Source: Rhodospirillales bacterium
GTDB taxonomy: Bacteria; Pseudomonadota; Alphaproteobacteria; Geminicoccales; Geminicoccaceae
Reading direction: 5' to 3'
Length of the DNA: 30,650 nucleotides
Assembly (NCBI GenBank): GCA_007131045.1
Contig: SLRI01000327.1
Coordinates: 1-30,650, forward strand
Every line of letters begins with the position of its first letter. The first letter of the stretch is position 1. The notes under the pieces were generated by a model. It was not told where the DNA came from and searched no databases. It worked only from the letters and a program-made list of their open reading frames with translations. The position numbers were made by a program, and so were the translations under genes. Of this stretch, positions 7,726 through 15,423 are shown one piece after another.

Positions 7726-8750
7726 GAGGCGAAGAGCTCCTCGATGGCGCGCTCGACCCGGACGGTGGAGCCGGCCTCGTCGAGCGGGTTGCGGCGCAGG
7801 CGGTGGCGAAGTGCCGTGGGCGCGACGCGCTTGAGGTGGCGGTCCTCGACGAGCTCGTCGCCGTCGAGGGCGGCCAAGGCCCGGGCGGCGCGGACCAGGG
7901 TGAGCTCGCCGCGGAGCCCGTCGGTGCCGAGCGCCATGCAGAGCCTGGCCGCGGTCTCCAGCGTGTGGTCAAAAACCTCGATCTCGCCCAGGCGCTCCTT
8001 GGCCTTGGCGAGCCGGCGGCGGAGCTTCGCCTCCTCCTTGGACCACTCTGCGGTGAAAGCCTCGGGGTGCCGCTCGAAGGCGTCGCGCCGGCGGACCACG
8101 TCGACGCGGGTGGCGAGGTCCTTGGGCGTCGTCACCTCGACCGAGAGGCCGAAGCGGTCGAGGAGTTGCGGGCGGAGTTCGCCTTCCTCGGGGTTGCCGC
8201 TGCCGACGAGCACGAAGCGGGCCTGGTGGCGGACGGAGAGGCCTTCGCGCTCGACCAGGTTCTCGCCCGAGGCGGCGACGTCGAGGAGGAGGTCGACCAG
8301 GTGGTCCTCGAGCAGGTTGGCCTCGTCGATATAGAGAAAGCCGCGATGCGCCTTGGCCAAGAGGCCGGGCTCGAAGGCTTTCTCGCCGTGGCTGAGCGCC
8401 CGCTCGAGATCGAGGGCGCCGACGACCCGGTCCTCGGTAGCACCGAGCGGCAGATCGACGACCGGCACGGCGACTTTCTGGCGTTTGGCCGGGCGCGGGC
8501 CCTCTTTGAGGTTGCAGCCGTCGGCGCAGGCGGCGGGTGGGGCGTTCGGGTCGCAGTTGTAGCGGCAGCCGGCGACGACCTCCATCGGCGGCAGGAGGGC
8601 GGCGAGTGCGCGGACGGCGGTGGATTTGCCGGTGCCGCGATCGCCGAAGACGAGGACCCCGCCGATTGCCGGCTCGATCGCGGCGATCAGGATGGCGGTC
8701 TTCATCTCGTCCTGGGCGACGATGGCCGAGAAGGGGAAGGCGAGCTTCAT
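7722..8750 (-). CDS. bchI: Magnesium chelatase ATPase subunit I (BchI)
   Basis: A 342-residue AAA+ ATPase that forms a double ring with BchD and drives Mg2+ insertion by BchH. Walker A is GDRGTGKST (36-44), Walker B is FLYIDEANLL (about 138-147), and the family's Cys-containing insert (CRYNCDPNAPP) follows the first strand. The frame is open upstream to 8867, but homology begins at MKLAFPFSAIV, so I place the start at the ATG at 8750; no strong ribosome site is visible. It is the first gene of the bchI-D-O run and diverges from idi across a 145-base gap that holds a perfect TGT-N12-ACA operator. Confidence 0.95.
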   Translation of the reverse strand: MKLAFPFSAIVAQDEMKTAILIAAIEPAIGGVLVFGDRGTGKSTAVRALAALLPPMEVVAGCRYNCDPNAPPAACADGCNLKEGPRPAKRQKVAVPVVDLPLGATEDRVVGALDLERALSHGEKAFEPGLLAKAHRGFLYIDEANLLEDHLVDLLLDVAASGENLVEREGLSVRHQARFVLVGSGNPEEGELRPQLLDRFGLSVEVTTPKDLATRVDVVRRRDAFERHPEAFTAEWSKEEAKLRRRLAKAKERLGEIEVFDHTLETAARLCMALGTDGLRGELTLVRAARALAALDGDELVEDRHLKRVAPTALRHRLRRNPLDEAGSTVRVERAIEELFAS

Positions 8751-8842
8751 GCGGTGTCCGGGGCGTTGCTGGGCATGGGTTTTTTCAGTGCGCTCTGTTC
8801 TCGCGCGCGGCAGGGCCTTCCTTGACTCCCTCCAGGCCGGCG

Positions 8843-8860
8843 TGTCAACTTGGCTGGACA
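8843..8860. promoter_or_regulatory. PpsR/CrtJ-type operator between bchI and idi
   Basis: TGTCAACTTGGCTGGACA matches TGT-N12-ACA exactly. On the minus strand its left arm doubles as a perfect -35 hexamer TTGACA (8848-8843) facing bchI; 17 bases on, the -10 candidate TCAAGG is poor. On the plus strand it lies 35 bases before the preferred idi ATG. One operator between the divergent genes could repress both. The palindrome is seen; the regulator is inferred. Confidence 0.75.
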
Positions 8861-8895
8861 GTTCCATGATCGAGTCGTGCGGAATCGGGAAGAAT

Positions 8896-9477
8896 ATGGC
8901 GCAGAGCTCTCGTATCGGGACCGCGGCAGCAGTGCCGCAGCCGTCATCCGGTGTCGAGCAACTGCTGCTCGTCGACGAAGACGACCGCGTTGTCGGCGTC
9001 GAGGAGAAGCTCGCGGCGCATCGCAGCGGAGCGCTTCACCGGGCGTTTTCCGTGCTGATCTACGACGAGCGGGGCCGCTGGTTGTTGCAGCGGCGCAGTC
9101 CCGGCAAATATCATTCCGGCGGGCTCTGGACGAATGCGGCGTGTGGCCATCCGCGACCCCACGAAACCACGGCGGCGGCGGCGGCTCGACGGCTGTTCGA
9201 GGAGTTGCGATTCGTCTGCCCGCTCACTTTCGTCACCAAGGTGCATTACCGCTCGCCGCTCGACCACGGGCTGACCGAGCACGAACTGGTGTCGGTTTTC
9301 ACCGGGACATACGAGGGTCCGATCGATCCCGACCCGCTGGAGGCCGACGCGGTGCGCTGGATCGAGCCCGAGGCGCTGGTGCGCGACATGGCCGGTCATC
9401 CGGGGCGTTACACCGTATGGTTCAAGAAGTATGTGGCGGAGCTTTGGCCCGCTCTCGGCCGCGCTCGGGCGCCATAG
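8896..9477 (+). CDS. idi: Isopentenyl-diphosphate delta-isomerase, type I
   Basis: A 193-residue Nudix-fold isomerase that interconverts isopentenyl and dimethylallyl diphosphate, supplying precursors for carotenoids and the phytyl tail. The active-site cysteine C83 is in TNAACGHPRP and the catalytic glutamate E130 in TEHELVSVF; the Nudix helix region is TAAAAARRLFEEL. I chose the ATG at 8896, preceded by GGGAAG; the ATG at 8866 is in frame and would add ten residues. Type I idi genes are found in several photosynthesis clusters, and this one shares its upstream region, with the PpsR-type site, with bchI. No terminator is recognisable after it. Confidence 0.93.
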   Translation: MAQSSRIGTAAAVPQPSSGVEQLLLVDEDDRVVGVEEKLAAHRSGALHRAFSVLIYDERGRWLLQRRSPGKYHSGGLWTNAACGHPRPHETTAAAAARRLFEELRFVCPLTFVTKVHYRSPLDHGLTEHELVSVFTGTYEGPIDPDPLEADAVRWIEPEALVRDMAGHPGRYTVWFKKYVAELWPALGRARAP

Positions 9478-9991
9478 GCTTCGGGGAGACGGACGGCGGC
9501 CGGGGGTTGGGCTTTCTCTGTTCGTGCCGCTCCTGACCTTGCTGCGGGTATGGCGCGCGCGCCGCCGGGCCGATCGGGGGGTGGCGGCGCCGGCGACCTG
9601 ATCCGTCCGCCGTAGGGCCGCTGGATGGTGTGGAGCGCGCGAACAGCCCGCGTTGCGCCGACGCGGCGGGATCGGCTTCAGACTCCGTCGGATGCTGAGT
9701 CGTCCGCCGTCGGTACTCGGGCTGGTAGGATGCCGGGGCGTTCGGTCGCCGGCTCGACGCGGAGATGCGCAGCGGCGTGTCGTAGGGCGCTCGGTGAGGT
9801 GAAAGGCTGCCGTGGCGACCGCGGGCTGGTGCGGTCGCAGCGCAGGTGTCGGGGCGCGCTGTGTGGATCCCGAGTGGCCGGGTCCGAGGCGCTATAGGTC
9901 GTCATGTCCGAATATTTTGTTGGTCGATTAACGCTTCGTTCACGTCGTCGCGCCAGGATGCCGTCGTCACGAACCAGATGGCGGACGGGAA
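9478..9991. other. Gene-poor stretch upstream of the transposase-derived ORF
   Basis: I find no convincing gene in these 514 bases. The short open frames have arginine- and alanine-rich compositions typical of chance frames in GC-rich DNA. The only distinct structure is an AT-richer patch at about 9893-9942, containing CTATAGG and TTAACGCTTCGTTCA, which could be promoter remnants. Together with the decayed ORF downstream, this looks like the scar of an old insertion. Confidence 0.5.
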
Positions 9992-11008
9992 ATGGAAGGA
10001 GTTCTACCTTCGAACGAACGAGGGCGCGGCGGTTGCGGTCGCGGTGCGGGCGGCGTGGCTGCCGCCCGGGATGGCGCGGTCCTGTCGGCGGATGGGCGGG
10101 TGGCGATCGGCTGGCTGGACAGCGAGCAGGTGCCCGCTCGTTGCCCGCGTTGCGGCAGCACCGACGTTTGCCGGTGGGGCAGGGCCAGTCCGGCGCGAGG
10201 TGCGGCGATCGGCGCCCGGCGCTGGCGCTGCCGCTCGTGTTGCCGGACCTATTCGGGCTCGACCGGAACCGTCCTCGCCGGCATCCGTGCGCCGGGCAAG
10301 TTTCGCGCCGTGGTCGCCGACATGCTGGGGCCGTCGCCAGCCTCGTGCCGGCACCTGGCGACGCTCCTCGGCCTCGACAAGATGACCATCTGGGCATGGC
10401 GGATGAAGGCCGCTGCCGCTTTCGCCCTCGGCCGTGCGGAAGGCTCGACGGGACCTGTGGCGATGGCCTGCTCGGTGCTCCGGGAGTCCCGCAAGGCCTC
10501 GCGCATGTGGGTCGATCACGAGCGCGACCCGCAGCGCTACCCGAAGCCGGACCGCCTGCGCTGGATCGACTATCGCTTGCGTGGTCTCACCCCGCCGGAT
10601 TGGCAGGCGCGATATCGCATTCCCGTGCAGTTCGCGGTGGACGAGCGCGGCTGCTGCCGGGCCGAAATTCTGCTGCGAACGGACGCCGCCCCGGCAGCCG
10701 CGACCTCGGGTCGGACCGTGACGTCGACCACGGCTCGTGGGCCCGACGGCGGAGCCGCGGTGGCGACGCCCGGATCCTCCGAACAGCGATCGGCACAACG
10801 GCCGGACAGGCCGCCGCCACACTATGGCCGCTCGGTGCGAAGCCGACCGTGTCCCCTGTCCGCGACGCCCGACCTCGACCCACTGAAGGACAGCTTTCGG
10901 GGCTTTCTCGAACCATTCCGCGGTCCGGCGACGATCCATCTGCCGGCCTACGTCGCCTGGTTCATCGCTCGGCTCTCGGCCGCACCTGGTGCAGCGATCC
11001 AGATGTGA
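9992..11008 (+). pseudogene. IS1595-like transposase derivative: zinc ribbon and HTH, catalytic core lost
   Basis: A 338-codon open frame. Residues 51-83 form a zinc ribbon (C51-x2-C54, C80-x2-C83) followed by RTYSGSTGTVL, and residues about 118-140 look like the helix-turn-helix of IS1595/ISXO2-like transposases. Later stretches still align with that family from memory: ESRKASRMWVDHERDPQRYP (165-184), IPVQFAVDERG and, near the end, FRGPATIHLPAYVAWFIARL. The acidic motif normally just before ESRKGSR is here VAMAC, and the stretch carrying the next catalytic Asp (about 231-285) is replaced by low-complexity Arg/Pro/Ser sequence in every frame. It is therefore unlikely to transpose. It may be a decaying pseudogene or a domesticated DNA-binding protein. 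The start is uncertain; no terminal inverted repeats were found. Confidence 0.6.
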
Positions 11009-11132
11009 TCGACCAGCGCCAACACTGAATCGAGACATGACCGGCGCAGATCCCACCCGGTGTGGCATTGCCCTTCGACGACCGCCTGATCCTGTCCCGC
11101 CGCGCCGTCTCGCGGCCCTGGTCGATCCACCC

Positions 11133-12323
11133 TCAATAGGCGCGCGGCAGGCCCAGCACCGTCTGCGCGATATAGGCGAGCACCATGTTGGTCGAGACGG
11201 GGGCGGTCTGAAACAATCGGCATTCCCGCCACTTGCGCTCGATGTCGTAGTCCTTGGCGAAGGCGAATCCGCCGAACGTCTGAAAACACGCCTCGGCCGC
11301 AGCCCAGGCGGCCTCCGACGTCAGCAGCTTGGCGCTGTTGGCTGCCGGACCGCACGGCTCGCCCGCATCGAACGAGGCGGCCGCCTGCCGGGCCACGAGA
11401 TCGGCAGCGTCCAGGTGCACCCGGGCGCGTGCCAGGGGAAACTGGATGCCCTGGTTCTGCCCGATCGGCCGGCCGAAAACCTTGCGTTCCTTGGCGTAAT
11501 CGACCGCCCGCTCGATGAAGTAGCGGCCGTCGCCCAGCGCCTCACCGGCGAGTAGGATGCGTTCGGCGTTCATCCCGTCGAGGATGTAGCGAAATCCCCG
11601 GCCGACCTCGCCGATCACGTTCTCGGCCGGGACCTTCAGGCCATCGATGAAGAGTTCGGTCGTCTGGTGATTGATCATCGTCTCGATCGGCCGGATCTCC
11701 AGACCCTGCCCTTCGGCCTCGCGTAGATCGACCAGCAGAACGGTCAGGCCGTCGCTGCGCTTCTTGCAGTCTTCGAGCGGCGTGGTCCGCACCAGGAGCA
11801 GCAGCAAATCGGAATAGCGCGCCCGGCTCGTCCAGATCTTTTGTCCGGTGACGACGAAATGATCACCGTCGCGCACGGCACGCGTGCGCAGCGACAGCGT
11901 GTCGGAGCCGCTGTCGGGCTCGGTGACGCCGAAGGCCTGCAGCCGCAGTTCGCCCTCGGCAATGGCCGGCAGGTAGCGCTTCTTTTGGCTCGGCGAGCCG
12001 TGCCGGAGCAGCGTGCCCATGGTGTACATCTGGGCATGACAGGCAGCGGCACTGCAGCCCCGGGCGTGGATCGTCTCCAGAATCACGGCGGCGGCGCGCA
12101 ACGGCAGGCCGGCACCACCGAAAGCCTCCGGGATCAGCGCCGCGAGATAGCCGCTCTCGGTCAGCGCCTTGACGAAAGCTTCGGGATAGGCCGAGCGGGC
12201 CTCGAGGTCGCGCCAATAGCTCCCGGGAAAACCGGCGCAGAGCCGTGTCACCTGCTCGCGGATCTCGGGATAGTCGATGGCGGTGTCCATCAGCATCGCA
12301 AAGGGCATCCCATTCGCTCGCAA
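11133..12323 (-). CDS. Acyl-CoA dehydrogenase family protein
   Basis: A 396-residue flavoenzyme expected to introduce an alpha,beta double bond in an acyl-CoA and pass electrons to ETF. The family signature AFGVTEPDSGSD (130-141) and the FAD-binding QTFGGFAFAKDYDIER (348-363) are clear. The usual base position near residue 375 is Pro, but E254 in GMNAERILLAGE sits where isovaleryl-CoA dehydrogenase carries its catalytic Glu, so the enzyme is probably active on a branched or otherwise unusual acyl-CoA. The start is TTG at 12323, with GAGGGG 6 bases upstream; ATG codons at 12308, 12296 and 12290 are alternatives. It diverges from the alcohol dehydrogenase gene across 91 bases. Confidence 0.88.
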   Translation of the reverse strand: MRANGMPFAMLMDTAIDYPEIREQVTRLCAGFPGSYWRDLEARSAYPEAFVKALTESGYLAALIPEAFGGAGLPLRAAAVILETIHARGCSAAACHAQMYTMGTLLRHGSPSQKKRYLPAIAEGELRLQAFGVTEPDSGSDTLSLRTRAVRDGDHFVVTGQKIWTSRARYSDLLLLLVRTTPLEDCKKRSDGLTVLLVDLREAEGQGLEIRPIETMINHQTTELFIDGLKVPAENVIGEVGRGFRYILDGMNAERILLAGEALGDGRYFIERAVDYAKERKVFGRPIGQNQGIQFPLARARVHLDAADLVARQAAASFDAGEPCGPAANSAKLLTSEAAWAAAEACFQTFGGFAFAKDYDIERKWRECRLFQTAPVSTNMVLAYIAQTVLGLPRAY

Positions 12324-12414
12324 CTCGTTCCCCTCTGCCCGGTCGTTTGATCCAGCGCAAGGAACCGTTCGGGCGGTCTGCTAGTGTCGCGATCGAACAG
12401 CGAGGAGGCACAGC

Positions 12415-13491
12415 ATGTCAGCCAAGATGAAAGCGGCCCTTTTTATCGAGCCCAATCGCATCGTCCTCGGCGAAAAGCCGATCCCCGAGGTCGGGCCGAA
12501 CGATGCCCTCTTGAAGGTCACCACGACCACCATCTGCGGCACCGACATCCATATCCTCAAGGGCGAGTACCCGGTCGAGAAGAACCTCACCATCGGCCAC
12601 GAGCCCGTGGGCACGATCGAGAAGCTCGGCCGCAACGTCGTGGGCTATGCGGAAGGCCAGCGCGTCATCGCCGGAGCGATCTGCCCATCCGGCCACAGCT
12701 ATGCCTGCCTCGACGGGCTGCACAGCCAGGACGGCCCGGGCACGGCGCACGGCCTAAAGCCCATGGGCGGCTGGCGCTTCGGCAATACCATCGACGGGGC
12801 GCAAGCCGAATACCTCCTGGTCCCCGACGCCATGGCCAACCTGGCGCCGGTGCCCGACGGGCTCACCGACGAGCAGGTGCTGATGTGCCCGGACATCATG
12901 TCGACGGGCTTTGCCGGTGCCGAGGCCGCCAACATCAAGATAGGCGACACTGTCGCGATCTTCGCGCAAGGTCCGATCGGCCTCTGCGCCACTGCCGGGG
13001 CCAGGCTGAGGGGGGCCACCACCATCATCGCCGTCGACAGTGTCCCCGAACGCCTCGCGATGGCCGAGCGCCTGGGTGCCGACGCGGTCGTCAATTTCAA
13101 GGAAACCGACCCGGTGGAAGCGATCATGGCGCTGACGCAGGGACGGGGTGTGGACAGCGCCATCGAGGCGCTCGGCCTGCAATCGACCTTCGAGCACTGC
13201 CTGAAGGTGCTGAAACCCGGCGGCACGCTCTCCAGCCTCGGTGTCTACAGCGCTGACTTGACGATCCCGCTCGCCGCTTTCCACGCCGGCCTCGGCGACA
13301 ACAAGATCGTCACCTCGCTCTGTCCCGGCGGCAAGGAGCGGATGCGGCGCCTGATGAACGTGATCGCCGGCGGCCGCGTCGACCTCGGTCCCCTGGTTAC
13401 CCACCACTACGACCTGGAGCAGATCGAGGCCGCCTACGACCTCTTCGCCAATCAGCGCGACGGGGTCTTGAAGGTGGCGATCGCCGCCTGA
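12415..13491 (+). CDS. Zinc-dependent NAD(P) alcohol dehydrogenase (MDR family)
   Basis: A 358-residue medium-chain dehydrogenase close to the secondary-alcohol/isopropanol dehydrogenases of the Thermoanaerobacter brockii type, which oxidise alcohols to ketones or aldehydes. The catalytic zinc ligands are C41 (ICGTDIH), H62-E63 (GHEP) and D160 (MCPDIM). The four-cysteine structural zinc lobe is absent: around C90-C98 only two cysteines remain in CPSGHSYACLDG. The nucleotide-binding region is IFAQGPIGLCA. A strong AGGAGG at 12403-12408 sets the ATG. The preferred substrate and NAD versus NADP use cannot be decided from the sequence. Confidence 0.9.
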   Translation: MSAKMKAALFIEPNRIVLGEKPIPEVGPNDALLKVTTTTICGTDIHILKGEYPVEKNLTIGHEPVGTIEKLGRNVVGYAEGQRVIAGAICPSGHSYACLDGLHSQDGPGTAHGLKPMGGWRFGNTIDGAQAEYLLVPDAMANLAPVPDGLTDEQVLMCPDIMSTGFAGAEAANIKIGDTVAIFAQGPIGLCATAGARLRGATTIIAVDSVPERLAMAERLGADAVVNFKETDPVEAIMALTQGRGVDSAIEALGLQSTFEHCLKVLKPGGTLSSLGVYSADLTIPLAAFHAGLGDNKIVTSLCPGGKERMRRLMNVIAGGRVDLGPLVTHHYDLEQIEAAYDLFANQRDGVLKVAIAA

Positions 13492-13573
13492 TCACCCTGT
13501 CGGTTGCTTCCGCGAGCTTCCGCTCTCGCTGCCGCTCTGCTACCGATGGCATGTTTCGCTGTTCGAACGGAAG

Positions 13574-14989
13574 ATGATCATGGCCGCAACCGCCGACCGA
13601 GCCACGACCGACCCCCTGGCCGATGCGCCGGAGGTCTGCCGGCTCGGGGTCGAAGCGCTGACCCGGCAGTATGCGGACGGCAGCCTCTCGCCGGTCGAGG
13701 TGACGGAAGCGGCGTTGGCACGGGCCGAGGCAGTGCAGGCGGCGCACAATGCCTTCACCGAGATCGACCACGACGGCGCGATGGTCCAGGCCGAGGCGGC
13801 GGCGGCGCGCTGGCGACAGGGTTCGCCGGCTTCGCCGATCGACGGGGTGCCGACGACCATCAAGGACATCGTCTGGGTGGCCGGGCACACCATTCGCTAC
13901 GGCAGCAACAGCCAGCCGGTGACCCCGCCGCACGATGCGCCTTCGGTGGCCCGGCTGCGCGCCGCGGGTGCCGTGCTGCTCGGCCTCACCACCACGCCGG
14001 AGTTCGGCTGGAAGGCGGTCACCGACAGCCCCTATTCGGGGGTCACCACCAATCCGTGGAATCCGGCGCTGACGCCCGGTGGCTCCAGTGGCGGGGCGGC
14101 GGCGGCTGCCGCCGCGGGGGCCGGAGTGCTGCATCTCGGTACCGACGGCGGCGGCTCGATCCGCATCCCCGCCTCGTTTACCGGGATTTTCGGGATCAAG
14201 CCGAGCTTCGGGCGTGTCGCGGCCTATCCGCCGTCGCCGTTCGGCACGGTCGCCCACGTGGGCCCCATGGCCCGCTCGGTCGCGGATGCGGCGGCGATGT
14301 TGGCGGTCATGGCCGGCCCCGATCCGCTCGACTGGACCCAGGCTCCGGGCACCATGCCGGCCCTCGAGCGCGCCCCGTTCGATTTCGCCGGCAAGCGGAT
14401 CGGCTACTGGTCCGATCCGCCGCGAGGCTCCGTCGATCGCGCGGTCCAGGCCACCGTCGACGAGGCGGTGGCGGCGATGCAGGCCGCAGGCGCCATCATC
14501 GAGCCGATCACCCTGCCGGACCACGCGCAGCTGTTCGAGATCTTCGCCGGGCACTGGCTCGTGGGGGCGGCGGCGCGGGTGGCACTGCTGCCGCCTGCGG
14601 CCCGGGACGGGCTCGATCCGGGCCTGCTGGAGGCTTCGGCCACCGGCTCTGCCATGGCCGTCCTCGACCACGTCCGCGCGACGCATGCCCGGGTCGCCTT
14701 CGGTCGCGCCATGGACGCTCTGCTCCAGACGTTCGATCTCGTCGTTTCGCCGGCCACAGCGATTCCCGCCTTCGCCGCCGGCCACGAAGTGCCGCCCGGC
14801 TCCGGGCTCGGCCGCTGGACCGAATGGGCCGGCTTCAGCTACCCGATCAACCTCAGCCAGCAGCCGGCCTGCTCGATACCCTGCGGGCTGACAGAAGACG
14901 GCCGGCCGGTGGGCCTGCAGCTCGTCGGCCCGCGCGGCGACGACGCCCGGGTGCTGGCCGCGGCCGCGGCATTCGCAGCGCTCGGCTGA
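13574..14989 (+). CDS. Amidase-signature family hydrolase
   Basis: A 471-residue serine amidase of the AS family. The Ser-cisSer-Lys triad is visible: K97 in TTIKDIV, cis-Ser S171 in TPGGSSGGAAAA and nucleophile S195 in GTDGGGSIRIPASFTGIFG. It hydrolyses an amide, but the substrate is not readable. It is not likely to be GatA, because no gatB or gatC is nearby. The start is ATG at 13574 with GGAAG just upstream; the in-frame ATG two codons later is equally possible. It is convergent with sciP across 30 bases and follows the alcohol dehydrogenase on the same strand after 82 bases. Confidence 0.9.
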   Translation: MIMAATADRATTDPLADAPEVCRLGVEALTRQYADGSLSPVEVTEAALARAEAVQAAHNAFTEIDHDGAMVQAEAAAARWRQGSPASPIDGVPTTIKDIVWVAGHTIRYGSNSQPVTPPHDAPSVARLRAAGAVLLGLTTTPEFGWKAVTDSPYSGVTTNPWNPALTPGGSSGGAAAAAAAGAGVLHLGTDGGGSIRIPASFTGIFGIKPSFGRVAAYPPSPFGTVAHVGPMARSVADAAAMLAVMAGPDPLDWTQAPGTMPALERAPFDFAGKRIGYWSDPPRGSVDRAVQATVDEAVAAMQAAGAIIEPITLPDHAQLFEIFAGHWLVGAAARVALLPPAARDGLDPGLLEASATGSAMAVLDHVRATHARVAFGRAMDALLQTFDLVVSPATAIPAFAAGHEVPPGSGLGRWTEWAGFSYPINLSQQPACSIPCGLTEDGRPVGLQLVGPRGDDARVLAAAAAFAALG

Positions 14990-15019
14990 CCAACTCAGGC
15001 CCCGCATTCACCGCATCCA

Positions 15020-15304
15020 TCAGCGGAACTGCTGCAGCCGGGTGACCCGAAGTCCACCGAGGCCGTGCCGATCGATCGCCCGCTCCCAGGAGGCGAACTC
15101 CTCGGCGGTGAGACCATAGCGGGTGCAGGCCTCGTCGAAGGTCATCAGCCCGGCGCGCACGGCGGTCACCACCTCGGCCTTGCGCCGGGCCACCCAACGC
15201 CGCGTATCCGGCGGTGGCAAGGTCTCCATGGTCAAGATGGTGCCGTTCGGTCCGACCACCGACTTCGGCCGCTGCTGCTCGGTTCCCGCCATCGACATTT
15301 CCAT
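15020..15304 (-). CDS. sciP: SciP-type CtrA inhibitor (DUF1153)
   Basis: A 94-residue protein of the DUF1153 family, the small helix-turn-helix factor SciP that in Caulobacter binds CtrA at its promoters and blocks transcription in early G1. The core is VVGPNGTILTMETLPPP, then WVARRKAEVVTAVRAGLMT, FDEACTRYGLTAEEFASWERAI and the C-terminal HGLGGLRVTRLQQ, as in known members. The ATG at 15304 has GAGG 8 bases upstream and is preferred over a GTG at 15322. A CtrA box lies 56 bases upstream, as expected for a gene that CtrA itself activates. It sits just downstream of flgE on the same strand. Confidence 0.92.
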   Translation of the reverse strand: MEMSMAGTEQQRPKSVVGPNGTILTMETLPPPDTRRWVARRKAEVVTAVRAGLMTFDEACTRYGLTAEEFASWERAIDRHGLGGLRVTRLQQFR

Positions 15305-15360
15305 TGTTCTACCCTCGTTCACGGGTTTTCTGTTGCCGACCCAAGATCAACCATCGGCCT

Positions 15361-15375
15361 TTAATTTGCGTCTAA
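15361..15375 (-). promoter_or_regulatory. CtrA box upstream of sciP
   Basis: On the minus strand this reads TTAGACGCAAATTAA, that is TTAG-N7-TTAA, one base away from the CtrA palindrome. It ends 56 bases before the sciP ATG, the same placement as the two perfect boxes in this window. Known biology has CtrA activating sciP in Caulobacter. No good -10 element was identified, so this is weaker than the other two. Confidence 0.55.
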
Positions 15376-15423
15376 TGAACGTGGTAAATCTTCGTTTGCC
15401 ATCTCGGCTTTCCATCAGTCGTC

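Noticed and set aside
9625..9897. A 90-codon open frame after idi
   Set aside because: Arg/Ala-rich with no motif and no convincing ribosome site; looks like chance coding in GC-rich DNA.
9928..9942. TTAA-N7-TTCA as a further CtrA box
   Set aside because: One mismatch, no CTAG element at the expected distance, and the downstream ORF may be a pseudogene; not called as a site.
13397..15007. A 536-codon minus-strand frame opposite the amidase gene
   Set aside because: Antisense of an amidase with a complete catalytic triad; Arg-rich composition and no recognisable motif.
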